Of a DNA stretch of 64,000 bases, positions 33,306 to 45,154 are shown piece after piece (the stretch's first letter is position 1; every line of letters starts with the position of its first letter). The DNA is from Basidiobolus meristosporus CBS 931.73 (taxonomy: Eukaryota; Basidiobolomycota; Basidiobolomycetes; Basidiobolales; Basidiobolaceae). The notes beneath the pieces were generated by a model. It was not told the origin of the DNA and did no database searches. It worked only from the letters and a program-made list of their open reading frames with translations. The position numbers and the translations under genes are program-made. Where the stretch lies: NCBI GenBank assembly GCA_002104905.1, contig MCFE01000290.1, forward strand, positions 1 through 64,000, in the 5' to 3' direction.

Positions 33306-35526
33306 TCCCTCCATCTATTCCCCTCCCTTACCGGCATCCACAGCATAGCAAGTTGTTGTACTTGGGGACATTATCTCATGGTTGTTCGTTTTGTTTTCAA
33401 TTTACACCTATCACGAGTTATCAGAAAATGACTTGTAGTAAACAAGTATACTCTTGCATAATACTCTCGCTTTATAATTTTAATTAAAAGTTTAATTAGA
33501 TTTCAAAAGATCCACTTCCTTTAGGATTGACTGAGGAGCGATTACTGCCACCATGTTGCTCTATGGTACACACACGGTAGCTGATAAAACTCATCATTTT
33601 AAGCTTTAGGCTTGTTGGGTGACAAGACGGGGTTTTTCGATTTAGAAATGATTCGTGGAACATCGAATGATCTACACAAAATCTTATTTTCCTGCCGACA
33701 AATTGTATTCTGAAGGGAGCAATAGCTCTTACATGGATCGGAGCAGTGTAAAACTCGGAGTCCCTACGTCAGGACATTGAATCCCCCATATACTCGCGTC
33801 ATGACTTCATTTAACTAAAAACATTTTAGAATTCTTTCAAGCCGGGGCCCTGTATCTGAAAATGTAATCGACGACCGGCTTCCATATATGGAGTCAATAG
33901 TACTTATTCACAGCGTACAGTGAGTGTCGGTTAATATAGCCGAATCAGTCTTTCCCTCGCCTATCAGATCCAGGCTCCCTCAATTTCGATTCAGCTAGCC
34001 CGCGGCCACAGTGCCACATTTCCCTCAAATCTAAGCTTACAAATACCCACCTATGGCGGATTCCCAGCCCTGAGGGAAGCGACTGGAGGCTATTTATGTA
34101 TCTTCGGGTGGTTCACTTGCATCATTGCTAGTGGCGAATATTTCATTTGTGAGTGGTTCAGATCTTCAAATCATCACATGAATATCCAGTCGTTCAGACA
34201 TACTACGTCATTCGTTTGTAGTTGAGAATAATAGCTCTTGATCAAGCTATGTAGTGCTTGCGCTAACAATATACAACTTTTTTGAGAATGTCTATTGCTG
34301 AGCAACAAGTGGACCGAGTCAAAAAAAAGTTGTTATGGCTGTGCAATGGGCCCATGCGGTCAGACTGGGATGAGAGCCATGCTTTCTCACCCTTCATGGC
34401 CTATAATGTTGAAGCAAGACACAAGTGCCATTCTACTGTGTAGTATTGTTAATTCAACCACTTGTTGGAATTTACACCATAATGTACCCGACTTGAGTGA
34501 GGAAATCTCTAGTTTATAGGCAACATGCTACACATAGTAAGTCTACACCCGACTATTGTCCATATACTGCATTACCTTCAGCTTCAGTGATATTTCACAT
34601 GCGTATGATGCAGGCGACATCAACATCAACATCAACGTAGTTGTAAAATATGAATGAAACTTATGCCCATCCACAATCCCACTAGATATAACATGTCACT
34701 AGAAATAGTGCCCTACACGAAACAACAATCCAGCCAGCCGTTAAGTGATTCGTTCGCTCGCTAAACACAAGTTTAACAAGTTCCCTGTTTGGATATGCTG
34801 TTTCTATTGCACAAAAATATCCATGCAATGTGATCAATAGCCCCGAAATTCCCATGGTTAATATATCCGCAATTTCTGGAACGACGATGATGATTCATCC
34901 ACTCAAGCTCATATAGCGCTGAATCCGAAGTGCAGCCAAAACAAATCAATGCTCTCGCGAGATTCTTGACCATCCCCGAGACTAAATACCGTTAGAACCA
35001 CCCTCTCGCAACTTCCTTGCCATCCCATTCCAAAACCAACCCACAATGAATGTGCGAGATGCGAGCCTGGCTACATGCGGATTAGTGAGGTTGTTTTGGA
35101 TGAGCCCAATGAATGTTTGATTCCAGGAGATTTCCTGCTGTTTGAGTCAAACAAATATCGGAAAAAAAAATAGAGATCATTATGGGCGAATGCCGTTCAC
35201 CCTATGGTCACTCTGACTAAAAATTTTTCAATCAACGGGATTCGTGTCATATGGGTGGGTTAATCTTCGCTCAGAATGGCTGTTTTGTCACCCTACCCCT
35301 TACCCAACTCATATCCCTGTCGCAGGATTTTCATTTATTATTATTTGGCTTGGTCGTAGAGCCTCACTTCGTTTCAAGTAAATTCTTGTGTTTTCTCAGT
35401 TTTAGACACTAGGTAACTATCCCAACTTGAGATACTTTTCTCTATGAAATGCTCTCTTGCTGTACACCGAACTAATAATAAAAATATGGGTTATCTTATT
35501 TCTGGCTGTCTCCATTCAAATAGGAA
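33306..35526. other. Intergenic region with one membrane-segment-like open stretch
   Basis: 2.2 kb. Near 34018-34230 on the plus strand one frame is open and encodes a hydrophobic stretch (GGYLCIFGWFTCIIASGEYF). It lacks an obvious start or flanking gene. A short CATCAA microsatellite lies near 34618-34636. Nothing else is recognisable. Confidence 0.5.
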
Positions 35527-37137
35527 ATGACCGCTACAACTAATAGCGCTGATGCTTCTAATCCCCCTCAGAAAATTGAATCGTACGAGGTGGGTTGGAT
35601 GTTCGTTCAAGAGTACTATACTTTTTTGAACAAGGATTCCTCCCGCCTTCACTGTTTTTATAATAAAAAATCTACCATGATACATGGCACCGAGGGCGAA
35701 CAAGTCAAACCATACCACGGCCAACAGGTTCGTTCGACTAATCTAGTTCTCGGAGTAACCCGTTCCAACTAATCGCCCCTTTTCTTCCATAAATTTATAG
35801 GAGATCCACTCGAAGATTCTTGACCTTGGCTTTGATGACTGCCGCGTCCTGGTTTCCAGCGTTGACAGCCAAGCCTCCCTTAATGGAGGTATTATCATCC
35901 AAGTTTTGGGGGAAATGTCCAACAAGGGTGGTCCATCCCAAAAGTTCGCTCAAACCTTTTTCTTGGCTGAGCAGCCTAATGGGTACTTCGTGCTCAACGA
36001 CATTTTCAGATATCTCAAAGATGAAGTCGATGAGGAATTTGACTACGAGGCTGATATCGCCGAGGATGTTGCCGCTGAGGCCCTTTCCGAGCCAGTTCAG
36101 GAAGAAGAGTCTATGGCCAAACAGGAGGTCGCGCCCATTGCGGAAGAGGCTCAAGATGTCCAAGGGGTAGCCACTGCCCTAGAAACTGAACCCAAGCCAA
36201 GCCAACTTGAGGTTGCGGAAGTGCCAGCGGATGTGAGTGCTTCTGAGAAAACCGAAGCAAACAGCGTTTCAGAACAACAGCCCAAATCAGTCGAGCCTAA
36301 AGCACCTGTGGAGCCGGCCAAGCAACGTGACTCGCAGCCCAATAAGGGCGAAACCACACCCTCAAATGAAACGAAGCCCGCGTTCAAGTCCTGGGCTAAT
36401 TTAGCCGCTAATGGGCGCGACAAGTGGGGGAGCAAAGTCTCTGAAGTGCGTGGTCCTTCTGCCAAGAATCAACAGCCCCAACCAGCTAGCCAGCCCTCTC
36501 AACCTCAACCTCAACCTCAACCCTCACTGCAGCCACAACCACAGCAACAGCAGCAAAAGCCCCAGCAGCCATCGCAATCAAGCCAAACGCAGCGTAATTC
36601 TCGACAAGATATCCCTTTGACCAGAAGCAATGGATACAAACAAGGTAAGGATCCACCACCTCTCACCGATGTTGAAATGGCATCAATTGACGGACGAGCA
36701 TTGAATTGTAGACGAAAACCTCTCGGTGTTTGTCAAGGGAGTTCAAGAAGGTATGACACCCGAAATGTTTAAAACCGCATTTAGTTCCGTTGGTCCAGTC
36801 AAGGCGGTTGATGTGATTGTCCCCAAGGTATGTAATGCATGCTTTGAAAGAATGAAGCCATCCACGTATGCTAAAGGGTTAATCCCAGAACTGTGCGTTC
36901 GTTGAGTTTACCACTGCCGAGGCGTACAAAAGCGCCATCACTCAAAGCACCTTCGTGGTGAACGGGGAAAACGTCTATGCTGAGGAGCGTCGCAAAAGTT
37001 TCCGTCAACCTGGTCGTCCCAACTACAACCAAGGTGAGCGTCGTGGCGGTTATCATCAGAACAGTGAGCGAGGCGGACGTCGTGGACGCGGTGGTAGACC
37101 GTTCAACAGAGCCTCGGCGGATAAGCTCAGCAAGTAA
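35527..37137 (+). CDS. G3BP-like RNA-binding protein (NTF2 domain plus RRM plus RGG tail)
   Basis: Four exons: 35527-35727, 35801-36644, 36712-36827 and 36889-37137, giving 469 residues. Residues about 15-140 form an NTF2-like domain (VGWMFVQEYYTFLNKD, LGEMSNKGG, FVLNDIFRYL). A long acidic, then Gln/Pro-rich, low-complexity linker follows. The RRM has LSVFVKGV as RNP2-like and CAFVEFTT as RNP1-like. The tail is Arg/Gly-rich (RRGGYH, RGGRRGRGG). This is the G3BP layout, represented by Bre5 in budding yeast and Nxt3 in fission yeast. Those proteins act with a Ubp3-type deubiquitinase and in stress-granule and mRNP biology in the cytoplasm. The repeat (CAACCT)n at about 36490-36530 encodes part of the Gln/Pro run and may vary in length. 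Confidence 0.88.
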
Positions 37138-38254
37138 CCAGCAATGAAATTAACCGAAAAAAGGAATGGACAACCCTGTTACACGTGACGAGCGAGTGTC
37201 TGGTTTACAATTCACTCTTCTTGACGACGACCCATTTTAATGATTTTCTGTTTCATTTCGTTCTACGAAGTTTTCTTTTAATTTTAAATTAAAATTGATG
37301 TATAATTACTCTTGGCATACCTTGGGATCCCGATATCTAGTGTGGCAAATTACGTTAGGCTGGTGGCTTCCTGCACCATCGACTTGGTAATGGGCTGATC
37401 TAGTAGCTGAGTTAATGGCACTCAGCATAAATATATGTATTGGACTGGGCTGGTGCGACATCGCTAGGAATGGGACTGCTGGATCTTGCTTAAACTTGAA
37501 CTTTCGCGTAAATCACCTTCTTAGAAGGACAATACGTCAAAGGGCGAGAATCTCCACTACCAGACACGGTGGCTGATTCTATTTCATATTCGGGTATGGC
37601 ATGCAGCCGATGCCGTAGGAGGATCTTATGGTTGAATCGACCGGGTCCAGGTAAACTCAGTCATGGCAGCATTTTAACATTGTATCGCAGAAACATGGTA
37701 TTAGCCTAGGCTTGACCGTAGTTGGCAACCCGCCAAACACCATGCATTTAATCATCTGAGGTGGTTGGAAAACGTGGACTGGTGGAGATTTGGTGTCGTG
37801 ATTGCTAAATTGATGGGCAATGCGGAGGAAGCAATCATAAAGACAGAGAATATATGTGATGGTGGGTGACTCGGTTCCTGAGAGTTTATTTCTCGTTTCG
37901 CACAGACAGCATTGGTGTCCTTCTATATTATCCGCACCGATGGCGGCACGTTCTGACCTGTGCTTCATATCGGTCGTTTTGTCTATGCAGCAGTAGATAT
38001 TCCCATATCTCTCTATAGTTCACACTCTTTGGGCTCTTGTGAATTCACACGGCATACCATGACCGAATCTTTTGCCAAATGGGTATGGCTTAGATACTCT
38101 TGCTCATCGGCTCCTAAAACAACGTTACCAAGCCATCCGTTGAACCGCTTCAGGGTATTTTGGAAATCGGATCATATCCGTGTATTGATTCCGATAAATT
38201 ATTGAATCTGGAGGATTGAAATTTACACCAAGTTGCCTTGTAGATACTCAACTG
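37138..38254. other. Intergenic region
   Basis: 1.1 kb between same-strand genes. It holds the 3' UTR of the G3BP-like gene and the upstream region of TPT1. No further gene is supported. Confidence 0.6.
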
Positions 38255-39143
38255 ATGACTGACAGGACAGCCGACAAAGTTTCTTCGGAGGGAAAAAAGC
38301 GCACTTCCGGAAGAACGAAGGGTCGCCAGAATGATGATCCGGACGTCAAACTCTCCAAAAGTCTGAGTTATGTTCTACGACATGGTGCGGAAAAAGTTGG
38401 GTTAGAGTTACAGGAGGATGGCTACGCTTCACTAATAGATCTGGTTAGTGATGCCTTACATACAGACTGAGCTTCGAACAGAATTGTCAAGCTTAGTATT
38501 CGACGCATATTAACTGACCCGTTCTCCAACTAGCTCAAATTACCGAACTTCCAAAAACACTCGTTATCAGATATTCAAAGGGTAGTGGATAATAACGACA
38601 AGAAGCGGTACACTCTAACCAAGGACGAGCAGGGAAAGTATTGGATACGTGCCAACCAAGGGCACAGTCTCAAAGTAAGCTATACTTCTGTGTGAATTCC
38701 CAGGGTTTGCTGCCTGACAAGTTGCATTGCAGGTAAAAAATCTGGAGCTGGAGGAGATCACCGACCCCTCGCTATACCCCAACGTTATCCATGGAACCTA
38801 CTTGGAGAAATGGAAAGTGATAGGTAAGCCCGACCTTTCGTCTACTTTTGACCCCGCCCCAACACTCATATCTGCGCTCGATTCAGCCGAGAGTGGCCTC
38901 TCAAAGATGTCTCGCAACCACATCCATTTTGCCAGTGGACTGGTCGGCGAGGAGAAGGTGATTAGTGGAATGAGACGAAACTGTACTGTCTTCATCTACG
39001 TTGACCTGAAAAAAGCCCTGGAAGATAAGGTCCGATTCTTTAAGTCCTCGAACGGAGTGATCTTGTCGGAGGGGATTGATGGCATCTTGCCCGTCAAGTA
39101 TTTCTCCCAAGTATTGGATTCAAACGGTGCTAGTTTACTGTGA
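38255..39143 (+). CDS. TPT1: tRNA 2'-phosphotransferase
   Basis: Three exons: 38255-38443, 38534-38674 and 38733-39143, giving 246 residues, close to yeast Tpt1. The ATG at 38255 is the first in frame; upstream codons lead only from a TTG. Tpt1 removes the 2'-phosphate left at the splice junction by fungal tRNA ligase, transferring it to NAD+. Family residues are present: LSKSLSYVLRHG (Arg-His pair), WIRANQGHS (Arg and His), VIHGTY, NHIHFASG, and Arg in GMRRNCTVF. The basic N-terminus (GKKRTSGRTKGR) is a typical lead sequence. All three introns' joins keep frame. The gene converges with the minus-strand gene at 39330-39836, with stops 186 bp apart. Confidence 0.93.
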
Positions 39144-39329
39144 TCTCACTGAATCGTTTTTTGGTGAATAAGTGTTTATTGAATTAGGGGATGGGTGATG
39201 CTCCCATGGAAGCATCAATAAACGAACGATCAAGTGAACATTCGTTCTTCCTGGATTGAATATTGTTCTTTACATGGGTGGCGTGAGCTGATATATTGGA
39301 TATTGAGGATGCATTGAGACTCGCGGGAT

Positions 39330-39836
39330 TTAGTCGTGAAGCTCCTCGTGTGTCAGCGCATCAAGCTGGGACCGTAATTCGAATATCTTCAAGCCAATCT
39401 TGCGCTGAACATCATTTTTCTGGGCCTCGTTGAGGCGTTCAAGTAGCGCGTCATATGCCTTTAGGCACTCGGTAACGGCCTGAAGGTACAAGCGCAGATT
39501 AGAGGTGGAAGTGAGGAGCTTTGGTGTTTGGGCGGGACTAACCTCTTGGGCTGCGGCTTTCTCGTCATTATAGTAGACAGAGCCCTTGGATTCGGTAGCA
39601 TACTCCAACTATTAAGCAAACAACCATTAGCATTGTCCTTGGTTGAGCTGTCTGATTGCTATTTCAAAGCTACCCACTTCGTCTCTTGCTTCAAAGAACA
39701 AGTCGGTGATCTTGTCTATCTCAGACTGAACATTGACCTGAGAGGAGTAGAACCTTTTAGCGTAGATCGTGCTTCGGGAGGCACACAGGGAGCGTTTTAA
39801 CAGCCCAAAGGTCAACACTTTGTTTAGTTGGCTCAT
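39330..39836 (-). CDS. Small helical protein with a mitochondrial-type presequence
   Basis: Two exons: 39836-39678 and 39608-39330, giving 145 residues. The donor is GTGGGT and the acceptor AATAG. Using this donor joins FFEARDE to LEYATESKGSVYY in a smooth frame, whereas a GTAGCT donor 4 bp on would break it. The first 30 residues are rich in Arg, Ser and Leu without acidic residues (LLKRSLCASRSTIYAKRFYSS), as in mitochondrial targeting peptides. The rest is charged and helical, with likely coiled coil. I do not recognise the family; the conserved-looking core is GSVYYNDEKAAAQE. Confidence 0.65.
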
Positions 39837-40282
39837 TCTCAGACTCTATTTAAGAGTCATATTGCATATCATTAGTGTTCAGTAAATGGTATTGGATGCA
39901 TATAAACGAAGAATACTCAGATATGCACCTTGAATATTGCAAAAAGATAGTCGGTTGAAGTCTAGAACGAGCAATCAGCGATTTTAAAGAATATTCGTGG
40001 TTGCCGGTCATCAATGGTTCATCTGGATCAAATTTTTCTGAGTAGCATGGGGAGATGAAGGGGGCTGTCATACGAGACTGGGGTTTCAATGAGCGATACC
40101 AAGTGGCATAATTGGTGATATAGGGTAATTGATATATGCACAAGATGGATCATGGTTAAATTAATGTTACTCAATCGAAGGATTGTTGCCTAAACCCATT
40201 GATTATCCGGTTCAATTGAGGAGACCAACCGCTCTTGGTCCAGGAGTGTTAATCTTGCACTTGTACCCTCTTCTTGACAAAC
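39837..40282. other. Divergent promoter region
   Basis: 446 bp between the minus-strand mitochondrial-type gene and the plus-strand small gene at 40283. No gene is seen. Confidence 0.6.
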
Positions 40283-40675
40283 ATGGGGAACGGAACTAAC
40301 CTTTTGGTTTTAATTACGGCCGGTGTGGCTCTAGCCTCGAATCCCGATGAGGCCTCCTTCAAGCTCTACATGGAGAAGACACTCCAACGGTAGGTTCTAA
40401 ATCCCAAGTTCACCAGCCCCACCCCATCTGACCCTTTTAAAATGGCCAACTTAGCTCAGGCTCCTCCTGGTTCGAGCGTAAGCTCATTTCTCAGGTATCT
40501 GCAATGGTTTACAAGCGCAAGGTATTTATTGTTGTGGCGAGCTGTTGAGTGCATGTTAACTTAGTATTTGCTTTATCAGGACTACAAGTTTTTCTCCTTG
40601 ATTTCCATTCCAGAGACCGAAACAACGTACTTGGGTGTTTTCGGGATTTGGGTGCCATTGCCTTTGATCAAGTAA
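40283..40675 (+). CDS. Small secreted or membrane-anchored protein of unknown function
   Basis: Three exons: 40283-40389, 40455-40521 and 40580-40675, giving 89 residues. It is too split to show as one long frame. Frame and splice sites fit well (GTAGGT and GTATTT donors; TTAG and TCAG acceptors). The N-terminus LLVLITAGVALASNPD looks like a signal peptide or single membrane segment. The C-terminal part (YKFFSLISI...TTYLGVFGIWVPL) looks like short beta strands. The arrangement recalls small NP-starting proteins of DUF4359 type, but this is only an impression. No catalytic residues can be named. Confidence 0.6.
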
Positions 40676-41018
40676 AATAAAGATCCTTTTCCAAGCATAC
40701 CCAGCTCCTGTATCTTGATTCCACAGGAAAGCGAAGTAAGATAGAATCACCTATTCAACACGTGTGAAGCAAGTTGAGGTCAGTGGCGGAGCGCTTTAAC
40801 CAGACAACTCGCATCAACTCGTGGTTGTATAGACAAGTAGATATGCTTCCAGAGTGCTTGATTCCCGAGCCGAAACAGGTCATGTCCTTAGATGGACATT
40901 TTTTACATGGGTGGCCTAAGTACCAGACAGCATTATAGTTTATTTAGCATTGTCTTGTCTGAGGAATACGGCTATTACGAATCATGGCATGGCTGTACAG
41001 GGCTTTGGGTTTAACAAT
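40676..41018. other. Convergent intergenic region
   Basis: 343 bp between the 3' ends of the small gene at 40283 and the PSI gene. One frame is open for about 50 codons (40776-40938) but has no start or domain. I do not call a gene. Confidence 0.5.
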
Positions 41019-41833
41019 TCAGGTTCTTCTTTGATAAGAGGGGTTTATGTAGTGTTCAATCAATTCCTGCTTTCGACCTGCTTCCCAGGGCTCATTCTCG
41101 GATGGGTTAATAATCGAGGAGGACGTGGAGCCAGTTTCGATAGAGTTTTCGTCGACACTTTTGTACTTCTGCTTCAAGCGGCTTCCTACTCCCAAGATAC
41201 GGGTCCACGCGGAGTCTGGATTGACGTTGCCTCCCTCTTCATCAAAGGTCCATGGCGTGCTAAACGAGATTCGTCTGGAGGAGCGCGAGAGCAAGTATAT
41301 TTTTTCTTCGTCTGTGGAGAACCAATGGCTGAGAAGGAGGTACACAATATAGAGTGTGGTGAGGCCGAGCAGTCCACCTAGTATGAAGATAGCTATGCTA
41401 AGAATGTGTACGTTCGGAACTACAAATCCGGAAGGGGGGCTTTGAGTTAGTGACTTCGGGAGGAGTCTCTTGGTTGTGTTTACCATAACATTGTCCGTAT
41501 AGATAGTCTTCTGTGGTACATTCTGCCTCGTTGCTAGGCTCGAACCAACTTCCTTGAATGCATTTGTGGCTCTGAGAGATTGGTTATTTCCGGGGTTTTG
41601 GGAGGAAATTCGCTGTGTATACCTTGGTACAGAACCCACACCCGCTTATCGTCCCACAGGCGGAGCAGTCTGTGAATGCAGAGCAAGGATCTTTGCGAAG
41701 CCACTCAGTAAAGTCGACCACGTGGGGTTGGGTTTGGATTGAACTTACCTTGTATCACGCTGTTTGTGATATTAGCAGTCACAACGAAGGTTGGGATCAG
41801 GAGGCTGTAGAACAATTTGCATAATGTTAACAT
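41019..41833 (-). CDS. Type I membrane protein with a PSI (plexin-type cysteine-rich) domain
   Basis: Four exons: 41833-41749, 41690-41623, 41571-41484 and 41419-41019, giving 213 residues. Donors are GTAAGT, GTATAC and GTAAAC, and all phases match. The signal peptide is about residues 1-20 (MLTLCKLFYSLLIPTFVVTA). Residues 29-82 carry eight Cys in PSI spacing: DPCSAFTDCSACG, GCGFC, then KC, EC and QC. One membrane helix follows (ILSIAIFILGGLLGL...) and then a basic, Ser-rich cytoplasmic tail of about 100 residues. PSI domains are small disulfide knots found in plexins, semaphorins, integrins and various fungal membrane proteins. The ligand and role are unknown. Without splicing, only the last exon is visible, as a spurious 206-residue frame. 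Confidence 0.78.
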
Positions 41834-43050
41834 CAAACGGGAGAGAACAAAGAGATGGGTTAACGGATAATACAAGCAAGGGTAACAAGAGTTAAGTTTA
41901 AGGGTAAAGTATACGACCACAATGAAGGAATGCCGCTTGGTAAAATATCTAGTCAATAATCAATCGTTTCAGAATCAAGGTGGTGGGAGAAGCTGACACC
42001 ATCGTTTACATCATGTAATACTCGGCTCAATTTTGGAGGTTGTTTCGAAATTACCATCTAAAAGGGTGAAAACCGCCATTAGAAATCATGCTGATATACG
42101 TACGAATTACAATTCAACCGAATGACTCAGGTCTAATTGGAACAGAGGGCAACAGAGGGCATTTGTTTCAGCTCTGGGTGGAGTAGAATTCCCCCAAACC
42201 ATTATCCTATTGAGGCAACGAGCATACATTGCGGGCCTCGCGCTATGCAACCGGCAAAGCCACCACTCAGTCTGAATCTCCAGGATGCAGCACACTTCTT
42301 CCAAGGCAGGTGGAGTTTTCGATGCTGTAGTAGATATGCTCGTGCGGGTAGCAGGCAGCGTTCAGGGACTACCCTCGGGGAACGAGAGCGATGTCTCACC
42401 TGATTGGTATCACTCATCGCCTCTTAAGGAATGCACTTTTATTTACAATGCGATGGAAGATAGTGATCACGTACTGTGCATTCCAGATCACGGCCAGTAA
42501 TAAAGCATGGGTGTCAGCGCTTCCAAGCCTAAATCGGAATCGTGCCAACACGACCCCTGTTCTACTCATGAATCCTGCAATGGTCGTGGTGCTACATGGA
42601 TTGATACGGAAGTTCCCTACTCACAATAAAGTCATTCAATCTCAGAGAATGGTTGCCAAGTAGCAGCCTTCACAATCCGTGGCAGGATGATCCGCTGGAT
42701 ATCCTGTGACGAGTTGGTGCACGCAACCCAGAACAAGCATCGAAATCACCAACACAGGCAACGCATGATAGCGACAATGGTGGAACATCCAACCACTACA
42801 CTCAAAAATCCTTTTGCTTAGCCACCCCCTTCGCCTTATGGCTAGCTCTAGCTAGCCAGAGTATGGATCGAATGACAATGGGACCAATTACTCACGAGGA
42901 ATGGAAAATTGCCGTTTAGTAAAATTGTTTATTATCATTTGTGCTCGGCCTATGTAAGCGTGTGGATAGGACCCATACGGGTAGTCGTGATTACGCTAGA
43001 TTATGTAGAAGCCTAGCCCAACCGGTCTTGGCGATGTATGCAGTGCCTCC
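41834..43050. other. Intergenic region with a possible broken secreted-protein gene
   Basis: 1.2 kb. It contains the short signal-peptide frame listed at 42642-42788 and a 10-bp direct duplication AACAGAGGGC at 42141-42160. Several overlapping frames of 60-90 codons on both strands have no recognisable domain. Confidence 0.45.
42642..42788 (-). CDS. Possible first exon of a secreted or membrane protein
   Basis: ATG at 42788 followed by 48 codons. The frame begins with a convincing signal peptide (ALPVLVISMLVLGCV) and then ATDCEGCYLA, which recalls the start of the PSI domain in the neighbouring gene. I could not find a clean splice to the downstream open stretch at about 42408-42570, which includes a hydrophobic helix. 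This could be a real multi-exon gene, a decayed duplicate of the PSI gene, or chance. Confidence 0.3.
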   Translation of the reverse strand: MFHHCRYHALPVLVISMLVLGCVHQLVTGYPADHPATDCEGCYLATIL

Positions 43051-43984
43051 TTACCAATCCAATCTACCACGGTATAATTCCTGAATAATATGCTCATCGA
43101 GGAGTGTTTTCTCGACAATGGCTTGGGCATGGCAAGATTTGACTCGGCCATACCACACACCGACTACATGAAAGTTCCAGGGTTAATGAATGAACTTTTG
43201 GCAATGTAGCGATTTTGACGATTTACCTGGATAGATTATAACGTTGCCAGCAAACTTATGACCTATACTCCTGCGGATTAAATACGAGCCGAGAAAACCG
43301 TGGGTTACTTGAAGACTTACCTCCGATATGGCTGACCATCAGAATTTCAACTTTCTCCTCTATGCCTTTCTCTTTGACTACCCGAAGGAATTCTTCCACC
43401 AGGATGGGTGCAGTCACTCCGCAACGCTTATCTCTTCTCTTGTGCGAACAGACCAAAATAAAGCTGAGTTCTTTAGGCAACTGCTTCACTTCAAATTCCT
43501 CCATATGTTGCTCTTCGCTATAGATATAGGTGTCCAGGAAGCAATCCAGGTTCTCGATGTTGACATTGCGCACGAGCTTATTATCGGGCAAAATGATGAT
43601 CTCGTGGTCGCCTTCCTTTAGACCTTCGGGCACCTTTCGGTTGGTATTTGTGATGATCACTCTGGGTCCCTTGCGATTGGCAATTCTCTTGGTCAACTCC
43701 GCAGGTAGGCTCCCTTCCACCTCCTCGATACGCTCTGCCCAGTCATGCTTTCCGGTAGAAATCAAGAGCTGCTTGAAGTAGGGCTTCACTGTGCCTTCCA
43801 TGGTCTCTTCCCTGTCTATTTTCAAATAACTGGGGAATTGTTTGTGCTCTTCACAAGGATTTTCGCAGTTCACACAATCACTCTCGTGAATGAAGTCATA
43901 ATCCTGTGGTAGGCTATAAGTATCCGGCTCTGCACTTCCACTGCCGGTCAAAGTACGCTTGATGGTGTTTAGAAACCAACTCAT
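43051..43984 (-). CDS. Apd1/Aim32-family thioredoxin-like [2Fe-2S] protein (sucrase/ferredoxin-like)
   Basis: Three exons: 43984-43321, 43262-43227 and 43163-43051, giving 270 residues. The middle exon is only 36 bp, encoding HKFAGNVIIYP. The family is defined by an N-terminal Cys region (DCVNCENPCEEHKQFPSYL) and a thioredoxin-like domain with CSHKRRDKRCG as cluster ligands. Next comes SHIGGHKFAGN, contributing His, and finally GVWYGRV; all are present. In yeast, Apd1 (cytosolic) and Aim32 (mitochondrial) bind a Cys2His2 [2Fe-2S] cluster and affect redox and metal homeostasis. The N-terminus here has no strong targeting signal, and the SVKP-like EGTVKPYFKQLLISTGKHDW stretch resembles Apd1 more. 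The frame alone would end the protein early in intron 1; splicing restores the conserved C-terminus. Confidence 0.88.
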
Positions 43985-44747
43985 GTTGCCGATGTATTCT
44001 ACACAAACCTAAGCGTTTAGTGCGCCTTCTAAAGCCAATCTTAACAGGATGATGGAAAATTATTCTTCGAATCACCCATTTTTTTATGACATCGTTTTGG
44101 CAATTTGTCAAGGGATTTCTCCACTGTGGGAAACCCCCATAATATTCGGTGCACAAGGATTTGGACTAATTTCCAATGCATATTGCCACCGGCTGACCAA
44201 TGTAAGTAGCCTTCAGCAACCCACTAGCTATTTACCAGATTGGTCGAACTGTATGACTGGAGTTGACTGCATCCATATGGAGAACTTTGTTCACATTCAT
44301 TGACTCATGCCTATGACGTTTTTCTGGTGAATGATATGCTTGAAGGCTACATTTTATGGTGATTATCGGGGTACAAGGACTTTTACAGAAACCCCCATCC
44401 AGCCAGCAAATGAAATGCCATGTCAATGTAACTTCGCTACTGGTTAAACCCCCAAGATTCTGAAAGTCGACAATATTTGCGTCGCAACGATGTTGGAACC
44501 CATTTGCAAATCTTGCTCATCCATTACCACATTCAAGTGTGCTTGTGTGGCAAAGGCCAGATCGATGTTACTTACCATATTGATGTGTTGCTATTTATAA
44601 GCGATTGTTATATACACTATTTATTTTGTTTAGTTGGCAATGGGTTGATAAATCAGTCAAGATAATGGTTATCCTTAGGCCAAGATCGATCCAGGCGCAT
44701 TGGACACGAGCCAGCACTGTAGGTCTGCTCTTTAGAGGTAAATTATA
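43985..44747. other. Intergenic region
   Basis: 763 bp, AT-rich, with only short frames. No gene supported. Confidence 0.6.
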
Positions 44748-45047
44748 TCAAGAAGGGAGGATGCTTTCATGATCACCTAGACGAATCTCGTGCACTTGGA
44801 CATCGTCCCGGTGCCGGTGATGTGTCCGACTGTTAAGCTTGTGATACAGTGAAGAGGAGCGGGAGGCAAACGCCTCTTCATTCCATATAAAGCCATAGGA
44901 TTTTTTGGTGATTAGGATAGGTGTGTGATCGTATTCGCTGAAATATTCTTTGACATGAATGTCGCTTGAGGTGGAAGCACTGGAGATTGAGGATGTAGGG
45001 GAAGTCTCCCGGTGGACTTTCTGTGGAAGCGAATCAAAGTTGGACAT
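44748..45047 (-). CDS. Small hypothetical protein
   Basis: Single-exon frame of 99 residues, ATG at 45047. It is Ser- and charge-rich with a central patch VKEYFSEYDHTPILITKK followed by GFIWNEEAFAS, a Gly-x-x-Trp-Asn pattern seen in small fungal proteins of unknown role. No signal peptide or membrane segment. A TATA-like GTATAAAAAG element lies about 95 bp upstream. I do not recognise the family. Confidence 0.55.
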   Translation of the reverse strand: MSNFDSLPQKVHRETSPTSSISSASTSSDIHVKEYFSEYDHTPILITKKSYGFIWNEEAFASRSSSLYHKLNSRTHHRHRDDVQVHEIRLGDHESILPS

Positions 45048-45141
45048 ATCGAATTGGTTGATGAGCGAAATGGGGAGGGTGAAGGAAGCTCTCTAACTCA
45101 ACTCTATAAAGGTAGCTTGGCCACTGGACTTGGAATCGTCA

Positions 45142-45154
45142 GGCTTTTTATACA
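45142..45154 (-). promoter_or_regulatory. TATA-like element of the small gene at 45047
   Basis: Minus strand reads GTGTATAAAAAGC, 95-107 bp upstream of the ATG. Confidence 0.35.

Noticed and set aside
41019-41639. 206-codon frame as the whole gene
   Set aside because: It starts at GTG and reads through two introns; splicing gives a PSI-domain protein with proper cysteines.
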